Origin: Ruegeria halocynthiae
GTDB taxonomy: Bacteria > Pseudomonadota > Alphaproteobacteria > Rhodobacterales > Rhodobacteraceae
Assembly (NCBI RefSeq): GCF_900106805.1
Contig: NZ_FNNP01000001.1
Location: 1,178,001 to 1,242,000 of the forward strand
DNA length: 64,000 nucleotides
Direction: 5' to 3'
Positions 9,284 to 18,164 of the stretch are shown here, piece after piece. The position numbers were made by a program, and so were the translations under genes. A model generated the notes under the pieces. That model saw only the letters and a list, made by a program, of their open reading frames with translations, did no database searches and was not told the DNA's origin. Position 1 is the first letter of the stretch. Every line of letters begins with the position of its first letter.

Positions 9284-11059
9284 CTATTCAGGCAGCCCGG
9301 CAAGTCTCAGCCCTTCCAGATAAGGGAGCAACCCACCTTCGTCCGTGGTCGGGTAGGCGCTGTGAAGCTCACTGATCGACAAGGTTGGAACTTCTTGCAG
9401 GGCCAAGGCCAATTCTTGTTTGGCATACTCAATCTGCCCAAGTTGCGCCAACGTCGCGGCAAGTACAGCATGTGGCCAATAACCGACGGCGTTGGGATGC
9501 CGACGCGTTTTCTGCGCCCAAATCAGCGCATTATCGTAATCTCGTGACAACAAAAATGTAAGAGCCTGTACCACCAGCGATGCCCAGATAATCGGGTCAC
9601 GTGGGCTTAACCGTTCACACATGGCATTGGCTTTATGTGCCTCATCAAATCGTCCGGCCAGACACAGGGCCATACCCAGCCCGTGATAGGCCTGCGCAAA
9701 ACTGGGATTGAGTTCGATCGCCGATTCCAGCGCCGCAATCGCATCCTCTGTCCGCCCTTTCATCATGTAGATGCGTCCAATGCCGAAATAGGCAACCGCA
9801 TCACGTGAGTCAGCCGCAAGCGCCTTATGCCCCGCCTCCAACCCGGCGTCCAGCTCGACCTGCATCTCGTCAGTCTTGACCCAATGCATGACAACACTCT
9901 GGTAATGCACATAAGCTCTGTAGGCGTGAGCTGGCGCAAAACCCGGATCTAGTTCACTGGCTCGCGTCAGGAATGACAGTGCAGCATCGTGGTCATCCTG
10001 CGAATACGACCACATGTGAAATACCCCGCGCTGAAAGGATTCCCACGCGTCCAGACTGTCGGGTGACTTTCCTGCGACACGCGCACGCTCTACTGCGGAA
10101 ATCTCCGGCTCTACGGCACCGATTATCGTTTGGGTCATTTCGTCCTGCAACTCGAAGATATCCTCGAGTTGCCGGTCATACCGTTCTGCCCATACATGGT
10201 GACCATCCGATGCATCGATCAATTGCGCCGTTACACGCACCCGACCGCCTGCGCAGCGAATACTGCCTTCAAGGACGTAGCGCACACCCAGTTCACGCGA
10301 GACGGCTTTGACGTCGACTGCTTTTCCTTTGTAGGTAAACGTACTGTTGCGCGCGATCACATAGAACCATCGAATGCGTGATAATGCCGTGATCAGATCT
10401 TCTGTTATTCCATCCGCCAGATAGTCCTGATCGCCATCTTCGGACATGTTGTCGAAGGGCAGCACCGCAATCGACGGCTTGTCCAGCGGGGCGAGTACCG
10501 GAGCGACAGGCTCTGCCCGGGGCCGCGCAACGCGTTCCGCATTTCCAGGCAAAACCGAAAACACCTGTACTGGCTCGTTCAAATTCTTAACCTTCTGCGG
10601 GCCGAGATCAACAAAACGCAGATCGCTGCTTCTCGCAATCTGGTCACGGACAGAGGCGGACACACAGATTCCCCCCGGATCAGCCAGAGCTTCGAGCCGG
10701 GCTGCAATATTGACACTATTTCCGAATATATCGCCGTTGCGATGGATAATATCACCCAGATTTACGCCAATCCGAAACTGAAAGCTGTTCCCATCCGTGG
10801 CGGCAGACTGCCATTCTGAAGCGCATGTGACCGCATCGGTTGCGCTGGCAAACTCAGCCAGCAACCCATCGCCCATCAATTTGACGATGCTACCACCATG
10901 CCGCTCGATCATTGGGCGTATAGAATCGCGCAAAAGTACCGATAACGCCTTGAACGTTCCGGCCTCATCCTCGCTCATCAGGTTGGAATACCCAACGACA
11001 TCTGCGGCCAAAATTGCGGCTAGTTTCCGATCGTTTCCCGAGTTTTTCATCTCAGTCAC
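9284..11059 (-). CDS. Class III adenylate/guanylate cyclase with TolB-like and TPR regions
   Basis: A soluble 591-residue signalling protein. Residues about 10-175 form a class III nucleotidyl cyclase domain with both metal Asp motifs (LAADVVGYS, MGDGLLAEF) and the transition-state motif NIAARLEA. Residues about 195-320 resemble the TolB N-terminal domain (IAVLPFDNMS...YLADGITEDLI). TPR-like helical repeats fill 340-560. This architecture recurs in Rhizobiales and Rhodobacterales; it probably makes cAMP, with the TPR part sensing a partner. The start may be GTG 11059 or ATG 11050. It is divergent from parE. Confidence 0.9.
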   Translation of the reverse strand: MTEMKNSGNDRKLAAILAADVVGYSNLMSEDEAGTFKALSVLLRDSIRPMIERHGGSIVKLMGDGLLAEFASATDAVTCASEWQSAATDGNSFQFRIGVNLGDIIHRNGDIFGNSVNIAARLEALADPGGICVSASVRDQIARSSDLRFVDLGPQKVKNLNEPVQVFSVLPGNAERVARPRAEPVAPVLAPLDKPSIAVLPFDNMSEDGDQDYLADGITEDLITALSRIRWFYVIARNSTFTYKGKAVDVKAVSRELGVRYVLEGSIRCAGGRVRVTAQLIDASDGHHVWAERYDRQLEDIFELQDEMTQTIIGAVEPEISAVERARVAGKSPDSLDAWESFQRGVFHMWSYSQDDHDAALSFLTRASELDPGFAPAHAYRAYVHYQSVVMHWVKTDEMQVELDAGLEAGHKALAADSRDAVAYFGIGRIYMMKGRTEDAIAALESAIELNPSFAQAYHGLGMALCLAGRFDEAHKANAMCERLSPRDPIIWASLVVQALTFLLSRDYDNALIWAQKTRRHPNAVGYWPHAVLAATLAQLGQIEYAKQELALALQEVPTLSISELHSAYPTTDEGGLLPYLEGLRLAGLPE

Positions 11060-11207
11060 AGTAACCGTCTCAGCAATCCCGATCCATGTAAAAGGTCACA
11101 TAAGGCCGTATTTCTGGCTGTATGCTTCAGGTGAAGCCGCATAGGCTCTTTCCGAACTCCCCACTCACTGCCATAATGCACAAAACATATAAAAAAGAGC
11201 AGCGCCC

Positions 11208-13166
11208 ATGCCCGACGACCTGTTGACGCCAGAAGCGACCAATACCTATGACGCCTCATCGATTGAGGTGCTTGAAGGCCTGGAACCGGTTCGCAAACGC
11301 CCCGGCATGTATATCGGCGGCACGGATGAGCGTGCTTTGCACCATATGGTCGCCGAAATCCTCGACAACTCGATGGACGAGGCCGTGGCGGGCCATGCCA
11401 ACCGGATCGAGGTGGAGTTGCATGCCGATTACGCCCTGACCGTGCGCGACAACGGGCGCGGCATCCCAATTGACCCGCACCCAAAGTTCCCTGACAAATC
11501 CGCGCTGGAAGTCATCCTGTGCACCCTTCATGCGGGTGGCAAATTCTCGGGCAAAGCCTATCAGACCTCGGGCGGTTTGCACGGGGTTGGTGCATCCGTT
11601 GTCAACGCTCTGTCGGATTCGATGGTCGTTCAGGTGGCTCGTGACAAGCAGCTATTTGAGCAACGCTTCTCTCGTGGTGTTCCGCTGGGGCCGGTCGAAA
11701 AGGTCGGCGCAGCCCCCAACCGGCGCGGCACAATGGTGACCTTCCACGCCGATCCCGATATTTTCGGCCACCACAAGTTCAAACCCGCCCGCCTGTTCAA
11801 ATCCATCCGCTCCAAGGCTTACCTGTTCTCGGGCGTCGAAATCCGCTGGAAGTCCCACATCGACGACGGCGAAACCCCGACCGAGGCCACCTTCCACTTC
11901 CCCGGCGGTCTGTCCGATTACCTAAAGGAAACGATGAACGGCTCGTCCACCTATGCCGAGCAGCCCTTTGCGGGCACAGTAGACTTTCAGGAAAAATTCA
12001 ACGCCCCCGGCAAGGTCGAATGGGCGATCAACTGGACGCCTTCGCGCGACGGGTTCATCCAGTCCTACTGTAACACCGTTCCCACACCCGAAGGCGGCAC
12101 CCATGTGGCCGGGTTCTGGGCCGCCGTCCTCAAAGGCATCAAGGCTTACGGAGAACTGATCAACAACAAGAAGGCCGCGCAAATCACCCGTGATGATCTG
12201 ATCACCGGTGGCTGCGCGCTGGTGTCGTGCTTCATCTCGGAACCGGAATTCGTCGGCCAGACCAAAGACCGTCTGGCCACGGTCGAGGCACAGCGGCTGG
12301 TCGAAAACTCGGTCCGCGACCATTTCGACAACTGGCTGGCCGCGGACAACAAATCCGCCGGTGCGATCCTCGACTTCCTCATTTTGAGGTCCGAGGAACG
12401 TCTGCGCCGGCGGGCCGAGAAGGAAACACAACGCAAGTCCGCCACTAAGAAACTTCGTCTCCCCGGCAAGTTGGTGGACTGTAGTAGTTCAACACGGGAC
12501 GGCACGGAATTATTCATCGTCGAGGGCGACTCGGCGGGCGGATCCGCCAAGATGGGCCGCAACCGCAAAACACAGGCCCTTTTGCCCCTGCGCGGCAAGA
12601 TCCTGAACGTGCTGGGCGCGGCCAGTTCCAAGTTGGGCACCAATGCCGAGATCAACGATCTGACCCAAGCGTTAGGCGTGGGCCTTGGCACCCGCTTCAA
12701 CGTTGACGACCTGCGCTATGACAAGATCATCATCATGACCGACGCGGATGTGGACGGCGCGCATATCGCAGCACTGCTGATGACGTTCTTCTTCACCCAG
12801 ATGCGGCCCATGATCGACGCGGGCCACCTCTACCTCGCCTGCCCGCCCCTCTACCGCCTGACCCAAGGCGCCAAACGCGTCTATTGTCTGGACGAGGCCG
12901 AGCGTGACGCGTGGATGGAAAAAGGTCTGGGCGGCAAGGGCAAGATCGACGTCTCGCGCTTCAAGGGTCTGGGCGAAATGGACGCCAAGGACCTGAAAGA
13001 GACCACGATGGACCCGGCATCCCGCAAACTGATCCGTGTTACCATCGACGAGGACGAGCCCGGCGAGACCGGCGATCTTGTCGAGCGCCTGATGGGCAAA
13101 AAACCCGAACTGCGGTTCCAGTACATTCAGGAGAACGCGCGGTTTGTGGAGGAGTTGGATGTTTGA
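11208..13166 (+). CDS. parE: DNA topoisomerase IV subunit B (ParE)
   Basis: The ATPase subunit of topoisomerase IV, which unlinks daughter chromosomes together with ParC. The 652 residues show the GHKL ATPase region (EILDNSMDEA, DNGRGIP, GGLHGVGASVVNAL), the transducer, and the TOPRIM region (EGDSAGGSA, TDADVDGAHI), ending with RFKGLGEMD and FIQENA-like sequence. The length fits ParE rather than the longer GyrB. The ATG follows AAAGAGCAG. The next gene starts 9 bases after its stop but differs in base composition. Confidence 0.95.
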   Translation: MPDDLLTPEATNTYDASSIEVLEGLEPVRKRPGMYIGGTDERALHHMVAEILDNSMDEAVAGHANRIEVELHADYALTVRDNGRGIPIDPHPKFPDKSALEVILCTLHAGGKFSGKAYQTSGGLHGVGASVVNALSDSMVVQVARDKQLFEQRFSRGVPLGPVEKVGAAPNRRGTMVTFHADPDIFGHHKFKPARLFKSIRSKAYLFSGVEIRWKSHIDDGETPTEATFHFPGGLSDYLKETMNGSSTYAEQPFAGTVDFQEKFNAPGKVEWAINWTPSRDGFIQSYCNTVPTPEGGTHVAGFWAAVLKGIKAYGELINNKKAAQITRDDLITGGCALVSCFISEPEFVGQTKDRLATVEAQRLVENSVRDHFDNWLAADNKSAGAILDFLILRSEERLRRRAEKETQRKSATKKLRLPGKLVDCSSSTRDGTELFIVEGDSAGGSAKMGRNRKTQALLPLRGKILNVLGAASSKLGTNAEINDLTQALGVGLGTRFNVDDLRYDKIIIMTDADVDGAHIAALLMTFFFTQMRPMIDAGHLYLACPPLYRLTQGAKRVYCLDEAERDAWMEKGLGGKGKIDVSRFKGLGEMDAKDLKETTMDPASRKLIRVTIDEDEPGETGDLVERLMGKKPELRFQYIQENARFVEELDV

Positions 13167-13175
13167 GGAATTACG

Positions 13176-13988
13176 GTGAATCCGGAGATCGTTGCCGAGG
13201 CCAACTACGACTCCGGAATCCGCAGACAGGACTTTAATGTTCAAGTGCCCGGTGTGTACAGCAGTAAACTATGGCGCGGATACAATGGAATTACACAGCT
13301 TAGCAGAGTGAAGTACATTCACCTCCAACTCGCTAAGATGTATCAACTTTCGGAGCAGCGAAAAGCAGCTACGGACCTCTACGAAAAGCACAAAGAGCAA
13401 CCCAGCGCAGAACTCTTGTTGATGGCGGGATTCTTTGATCCCAAAGATTTCTCATGTGATCTAGATCGCCTCATCAAAGGAGATAGAAGCGTCAATCGTA
13501 ATCTTACTTTAGGTTTTGCTGAGCACAACTTTATCTCATCAAACCTGATTTCTTCCATCCGAAGATTCCTAGACGTGCATTTGCAGATACTTTGTGTTGA
13601 AAAGTTAGGGGGTAGGAAAGAGAACGGCTCCCTATCGATCAAGTATGATAGTGTAGGAGCGCTGCTAAACCCTAAGGTCACTAAGCCCGAAGCGCATACG
13701 GCGAGGCGCTATATGTGGGGTTCCGAGAATCTAGCCGGCAAGAGTTTCGAGTTTATCAGGCTTGTTGACACTCTTTCGAACTGTATGAAACATCACTTCA
13801 TGCAGGAGCAAGCAATGAACCTGTTCTCGGTTGACGAGCCTTCGATTGTGGCATTTGAAGCAAGAAACAAAGACCCAAGAAAAGTTATCTACCACAATCA
13901 TTTTGCCTGGCAGATCGTCGCTGGATTTCAGCAATTGGTCGATCAACTGGCTAAAAGCTTTGAAGCTGACTTCTCTCATGCTTCTTAG
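13176..13988 (+). CDS. AT-richer orphan protein of unknown function
   Basis: A 270-residue protein of no family I recognise. It is soluble, mostly helical, and has no signal peptide. A central stretch (NLISSIRRFLDVHLQILCVEKLGGRKENGSLS) and a C-terminal helix pair are the clearest features. The GTG start lies 6 bases after GAGGAA, placed directly behind the parE stop. Its codon use is clearly more AT-rich than its neighbours (many AAA, TTT, CTT and AGA codons), which suggests recent acquisition. It may borrow parE transcription. Confidence 0.75.
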   Translation: MNPEIVAEANYDSGIRRQDFNVQVPGVYSSKLWRGYNGITQLSRVKYIHLQLAKMYQLSEQRKAATDLYEKHKEQPSAELLLMAGFFDPKDFSCDLDRLIKGDRSVNRNLTLGFAEHNFISSNLISSIRRFLDVHLQILCVEKLGGRKENGSLSIKYDSVGALLNPKVTKPEAHTARRYMWGSENLAGKSFEFIRLVDTLSNCMKHHFMQEQAMNLFSVDEPSIVAFEARNKDPRKVIYHNHFAWQIVAGFQQLVDQLAKSFEADFSHAS

Positions 13989-13993
13989 CAAGC

Positions 13994-14055
13994 GTGGGAT
14001 GGGTTCTCGCACCCATAAAATCTCTCGCATGAGATGGGTTGCAAACACTCACCCT
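13994..14055. repeat. Two degenerate copies of a GATGGGTT palindrome
   Basis: The gap 13989-14310 carries no gene I can support. At 13994-14018 lies a copy of the element seen twice at 14589-14650 (GGATGGGTT, short loop, ACCCAT). A poorer copy begins near 14031 (GAGATGGGTTGCAAAC). They lie just past the stop of the orphan gene and could help terminate it. The rest of the gap, up to the small secreted protein, is GC-rich and featureless to me. Confidence 0.5.
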
Positions 14056-14310
14056 GTTTGACCAAATCCCGCGCACACATAGGGCGGCCCGGGCGCGTGC
14101 GTGATGCCTCGCATCATGCATTGGGTGGATAACGCGCGACACCTCCCCACCCCGTAGGCCAGGCTTCAGCCCGGCACACCGCAACCCCCTTGCCTAACCC
14201 GTTGATCCCGTTCACACTTACCCTCAATCCGTCATCCAAGAACGACATTTGAGGTTCCGAGCGTCCAAGACCCAATTGACCAACAACACATTTCCGAACG
14301 GGAGGACGAC

Positions 14311-14592
14311 ATGAAAACACTAACCCTCGGGCTGGCCCTGACCCTGCTGGCCTCGGCAGCCCCCGCGCAGCAGATGATCAGCACCGCATCGCCAATTCCG
14401 GACGGGGCCGAGACGCGGTTCTGCTACTACAAAGGCATGGCCTATTCGCCAGACTCGTTCATCCTGCTGACCGGCGACAATACCGTCACCTCAACCATCA
14501 GCACGCGCGAGGAACGGCTGCTGCGATGTCATCGCAACGATGATGGGTCACTCAGCTGGAAACCGCAGAGCACATTTCAGTTGAACAAGTAG
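14311..14592 (+). CDS. Small secreted protein, possibly DUF1496-like
   Basis: A 93-residue protein with a clear signal peptide (MKTLTLGLALTLLASAAPAQ, cleavage near residue 19). The mature part has two cysteines, in RFCYYKGMAYSPDS and RLLRCHRN, which could form a disulfide. The CYYKGMAYSPDS stretch recalls small DUF1496-type periplasmic proteins, but that is a weak resemblance. The ATG follows GGGAGGACGAC. Its TAG stop lies inside the palindromic repeat that begins at 14589. Confidence 0.72.
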   Translation: MKTLTLGLALTLLASAAPAQQMISTASPIPDGAETRFCYYKGMAYSPDSFILLTGDNTVTSTISTREERLLRCHRNDDGSLSWKPQSTFQLNK

Positions 14593-14650
14593 GATGGGTT
14601 TCTAACCCATCACGGCAAAACAGGAGTGATGGGGTGCAACCCCATCCTAC
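14589..14650. repeat. Inverted pair of 25-bp palindromic elements; likely bidirectional terminator
   Basis: Two 25-base elements face each other at 14589-14613 and 14626-14650, separated by 12 bases. Each is itself an imperfect palindrome (GATGGGTT with AACCCATC; GATGGGGT with ACCCCATC), and the outer arms GTAGGATGGG / CCCATCCTAC also pair. The TAG stops of both flanking convergent genes are built from the outer GTAGG arms. Related copies lie at 13994 and near 14031. A terminator role for both genes is inferred. Confidence 0.7.
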
Positions 14651-15417
14651 CCCAGCTTTTGTTCCAACCATTCCACAATCTGCCCGGCAGGTCCTTCCCA
14701 GCCGGGTTCCATGAACAGAAAATGCGCGTGGTTCTCGACCGCCATAAACGTCGCGCGGTCTCCGTAAAGCTTCGCCAACGCGCGGCAGGTGTTGGGGTTC
14801 ACGGCTCGTTCCTCGGTGCCTGACACGATCAGCACCGGGCAGTCCACCTTGTCGATATCAACCTTCATCGCGTGGTGGTCGTCGAACATCCAGAAGAACA
14901 TCTCGAACATCACCCGCCCGCTTTCTGCGCCCAGCTGGTCGAACACCTCATGCTGCTGCGCCTCGGGCATTTTGTTCAGCGCAAACGGGGCCATCAGATC
15001 GAAATCAACCCGCATGGGCTGTTTCCAGAACGCCCCGCCCTCCATCAAAGCGCGTGGCACGGCGCGTTCGTCGTCGGTTTCGGGCAACGTGCCCCACGGC
15101 GCGTTTGGGTTGATCAGGACAATCGCGCTGGCCAACCCACGCGCAGCCACCTGCTGCGCCACAACGCCCGCGATGGCATGACCCAGCAGTACCGGCTTGC
15201 TGTCCAGCCCCTGAACGAACGCCGCAATGTCGTCGGTATAATCCGTCACGCTGGTGTCCGTCAGCCCCGGGTCAGGCTCGGCCTTCGGGTCCCCGCCATG
15301 ATAGCGCAGCGCAGGCGTATGGACCGTCCAGCCACGCCCGCGGAAGAAATCAGCGTAACCTTCCATACACCACGGCCCGGCAAAGGCCCCATGGATCAGG
15401 ACAATCTCTTTAGTCAT
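14647..15417 (-). CDS. Alpha/beta-hydrolase-fold protein lacking the nucleophile serine
   Basis: A 256-residue alpha/beta-hydrolase-fold protein with the usual oxyanion-hole start (LIHGAFAGPWCM, residues 7-18) and a C-terminal NHAHFLFMEPG that supplies the histidine. The nucleophile elbow reads GHAIAG at 79-84, so the expected Ser/Cys/Asp is Ala81, and the usual acid position reads GTEERAV. It may therefore be non-hydrolytic or use another chemistry. The ATG lies after GGGAGG. It starts 58 bases after the alcohol dehydrogenase stop and is probably the last gene of the catabolic operon. Confidence 0.85.
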   Translation of the reverse strand: MTKEIVLIHGAFAGPWCMEGYADFFRGRGWTVHTPALRYHGGDPKAEPDPGLTDTSVTDYTDDIAAFVQGLDSKPVLLGHAIAGVVAQQVAARGLASAIVLINPNAPWGTLPETDDERAVPRALMEGGAFWKQPMRVDFDLMAPFALNKMPEAQQHEVFDQLGAESGRVMFEMFFWMFDDHHAMKVDIDKVDCPVLIVSGTEERAVNPNTCRALAKLYGDRATFMAVENHAHFLFMEPGWEGPAGQIVEWLEQKLG

Positions 15418-15475
15418 GAAAACCTCCCTCACCTCTGATCAGTATGAGAGGTGAGGGATGGGATCTGCAAGCCTG

Positions 15476-16621
15476 TTACAATGCGGCTTTGAACAGTACG
15501 GTCAGGTTGTCTTCGGTCAGTTCGATCGGATTGCCACCGCAGGACGGATCGAGGATGGCTCCCTTGACCAGTTCGGGAATCGACGCCTCGGTCACACCCA
15601 GATCAGAGAGCTTGCGAGGAATGCCCAGCGAGTCATTGAATTCTTGCACAAAGGTGCGGAACCCGTCGAAGCCACCGTCGATGCCCAGATAGGCTGCCGC
15701 CTGCTGGAAGCGATCGGCAATGGCGGGAGCGTTAAAGTCCAGCACGGCAGGCATGCAGACCGCATTCGTAGTGCCGTGATGGGTGTTGAATACCGCGCCT
15801 ACGGGGTGGCTCATCGCATGGATCGCGCCGAGGCCCTTCTGGAAAGCAGTTGCACCCATGGCAGCGGCGCTCATCATCTGTGCGCGGGCCTCAATGTCAG
15901 ACCCATCGGAATAGGCACGCGGAAGGTAGTCTTTGACCAGGCGCATCCCTTCCAGCGCGATGCCCTGCGACATGGGGTGGTAATGCGGGCTGGAGAACGC
16001 CTCGACACAATGGGCGAACGCATCCAGTCCGGTGCCTGCGGTAATGAATTTGGGCATTCCCACGGTCAGTTCCGGATCGCAGATCACCACCGAGGGCAGC
16101 ACCTTGGGGTGGAAGATGATCTTCTTGGCATGGCTTTCCGAGTTGGTGATGACACTGGCACGCCCGACCTCGGACCCGGTACCGGCGGTCGTGGGCACCG
16201 CAATGATCGGTGCAATGGCATCCGCATCAGCACGGGTCCACCAGTCACCGATATCTTCAAAGTCCCAAACAGAGCGCGTTTGACCGCACATGAAGGCGAC
16301 CATCTTGCCCAGATCCAGCCCCGAGCCGCCACCAAACGCGATCACCCCGTCATGACCACCCGCGTTATAGGCCGCAACACCGGCATCGAGGTTCTTTTCG
16401 TTAGGGTTTGGGTCCACGTCGGAAAACAAACCCCGACCCAGACCCGCGGCCTCAAGTATATCCAGCGCGGCAGAGGTGATCGGCAGATCGGCCAACCCCT
16501 TGTCCGTAACTAGAAGTGGCCGCTTCATCCCCGCCGCCGCACAGGCCTCGGGCAGTTCCCGGATACGTCCGACGCCGAATTTGATTGCGGTCGGATATGA
16601 CCAGTTTCCTACGATTGACAT
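15476..16621 (-). CDS. Iron-containing (group III) alcohol dehydrogenase
   Basis: A 381-residue NAD(P)-dependent alcohol dehydrogenase of the FucO/AdhB type. The nucleotide-binding GGGSGLDLGK and the metal-ligand segments (GLDAFAHCVEAF with Asp and His; AIHAMSHPVGAVFNTHHG with two His) are intact. It sits 67 bases downstream of the aldehyde dehydrogenase, so the pair could oxidise an alcohol to an aldehyde and on to an acid. Given the glutamine-synthetase-like gene upstream, I infer a gamma-glutamylated amino alcohol as substrate, but a plain alcohol is not excluded. Confidence 0.92.
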   Translation of the reverse strand: MSIVGNWSYPTAIKFGVGRIRELPEACAAAGMKRPLLVTDKGLADLPITSAALDILEAAGLGRGLFSDVDPNPNEKNLDAGVAAYNAGGHDGVIAFGGGSGLDLGKMVAFMCGQTRSVWDFEDIGDWWTRADADAIAPIIAVPTTAGTGSEVGRASVITNSESHAKKIIFHPKVLPSVVICDPELTVGMPKFITAGTGLDAFAHCVEAFSSPHYHPMSQGIALEGMRLVKDYLPRAYSDGSDIEARAQMMSAAAMGATAFQKGLGAIHAMSHPVGAVFNTHHGTTNAVCMPAVLDFNAPAIADRFQQAAAYLGIDGGFDGFRTFVQEFNDSLGIPRKLSDLGVTEASIPELVKGAILDPSCGGNPIELTEDNLTVLFKAAL

Positions 16622-16688
16622 GTCAGCTTTCCTTTGTGTCTTGGGGCCTGCTCTGGAGAGGGGTCAGTCCAGAGCAGGCCGTTCGTCC

Positions 16689-18071
16689 TCAGCCCGTGAC
16701 CTTTTTCAGGTGATAGGATTTGGGACGTGTCAGGTTGTGGTAGCCAATGACGGACAATCCGCCACCGCGCCCGGTGTTCTTGCAGCCGGTCCAGCAAAGA
16801 CCGGGGTCCAGATAGTCGGCCCGGTTCATGAAAACCGTACCGGTTTCGATCTGATCTCCCACGCGGGCCGCCCGATCCGCATCTCGGGTCCAGAGGCTGG
16901 CGGTCAGGCCAAATTCGCTATCATTCATCAGTGCGATGGCTTCCTCATCCGAGGACACTTTCATGATTCCCACCACCGGGCCAAAGCTCTCATCTCGCAT
17001 TACACGCATGTCGTGGGTGACATTCGTCAGGATCTGAGGCGTCAGGTAGGCATTGCCATCATCCTCATCGAAAGTGTCGATATGGGTTACAGCACCCGCA
17101 GCAACCGCCTCGGCAATCTGCGCACGCACCTCATCGGCAAAGCGTGCATTGGCCATTGGGCCAATCGTCGTCGCGGCATCCAACGGATTACCCAGCTTGT
17201 ACCCCTTCACGATTTCCACCGCCTTGGCAACGAAATCATCATAGAGGCTTTCATGCACGTAGATCCGCTCAATCCCGCAGCAGCACTGGCCCGAGTTGAA
17301 CATCGCCCCATCGATCAGAGTATCAACGGCTGCGTCCAGATCGGCATCCTCCATTACATAGCCCGGGTCCTTGCCGCCCAGTTCGGTGCCAACGCCGGTG
17401 AACGTGCCCGCCGCTGCGTGTTCCATCGCCCGACCTCCGCCAACCGAGCCAGTGAAGTTCACGAAGTCGAACGCATTGCCTGCAATCAGATCGTTGGTCA
17501 CATCATGGCTCAAGAATACGTTCTGGAACACGCCCTCAGGCACACCAGCCGTCTGAAAGGCCTGCACCATACGCTCGCCCACCAGCAAAGTCTGCGTTGC
17601 ATGTTTCAGAACCACCGAATTGCCCGCAATCAGCGCCGGGGCCACCGTGTTGATCGCCGTCATGTAGGGGTAATTCCAGGGGGCCACCACAAAGACCACC
17701 CCATGTGGGATGCGCTTGATATAGCGCCGGAATGTCTCATCCTCACCCACCGCGATATCCGCCAGAGACGTCTCGGCGATCTCGGCCATATGGCTGGCGC
17801 GCTCGTTGAAGCCGCCAAACTCACCGCCATAGCGCACGGGGCGGCCCATCATATGCGCCAGTTCCGGCACAATCTCATCATTCATCGCGCCCACAGCAGC
17901 AACACCTGCCATCACAAGATCGATACGCTCCTGCAAAGGCCGCGCCGCCCACTCTGCCTGTGCCACCCGCGCGCGTCTGGCGGCGTCAAACGCCACCTCC
18001 AGCGACATCGCCTCGCGCGCCGCAAAAACCGACCCATCAATCGGCGAGACACATTTCAACATCTGCCCCAT
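16689..18071 (-). CDS. NAD(P)-dependent aldehyde dehydrogenase
   Basis: A 460-residue member of the ALDH superfamily, oxidising an aldehyde to its acid. Visible are the substrate and nucleotide segment VVAPWNYPYM, the TGSVGGGR glycine motif, the general-base Glu in TELGGKDPGYV, and the catalytic Cys within FNSGQCCCGIER. The ATG follows GGAG at 5 bases. It is preceded by the glutamine-synthetase-like gene (93-base gap) and followed by the alcohol dehydrogenase gene. In gamma-glutamylation pathways such as Puu, an ALDH of this kind oxidises the gamma-glutamyl aldehyde. Confidence 0.93.
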   Translation of the reverse strand: MGQMLKCVSPIDGSVFAAREAMSLEVAFDAARRARVAQAEWAARPLQERIDLVMAGVAAVGAMNDEIVPELAHMMGRPVRYGGEFGGFNERASHMAEIAETSLADIAVGEDETFRRYIKRIPHGVVFVVAPWNYPYMTAINTVAPALIAGNSVVLKHATQTLLVGERMVQAFQTAGVPEGVFQNVFLSHDVTNDLIAGNAFDFVNFTGSVGGGRAMEHAAAGTFTGVGTELGGKDPGYVMEDADLDAAVDTLIDGAMFNSGQCCCGIERIYVHESLYDDFVAKAVEIVKGYKLGNPLDAATTIGPMANARFADEVRAQIAEAVAAGAVTHIDTFDEDDGNAYLTPQILTNVTHDMRVMRDESFGPVVGIMKVSSDEEAIALMNDSEFGLTASLWTRDADRAARVGDQIETGTVFMNRADYLDPGLCWTGCKNTGRGGGLSVIGYHNLTRPKSYHLKKVTG

Positions 18072-18164
18072 ATCTACTCCATCTCGACAGAAAGCAGATC
18101 CCCTGCTTCATCTGGCCAAAAATATCTCGGGGAGCGCGAGGGGCTGGCCCCTCGCTCCTGCCTT

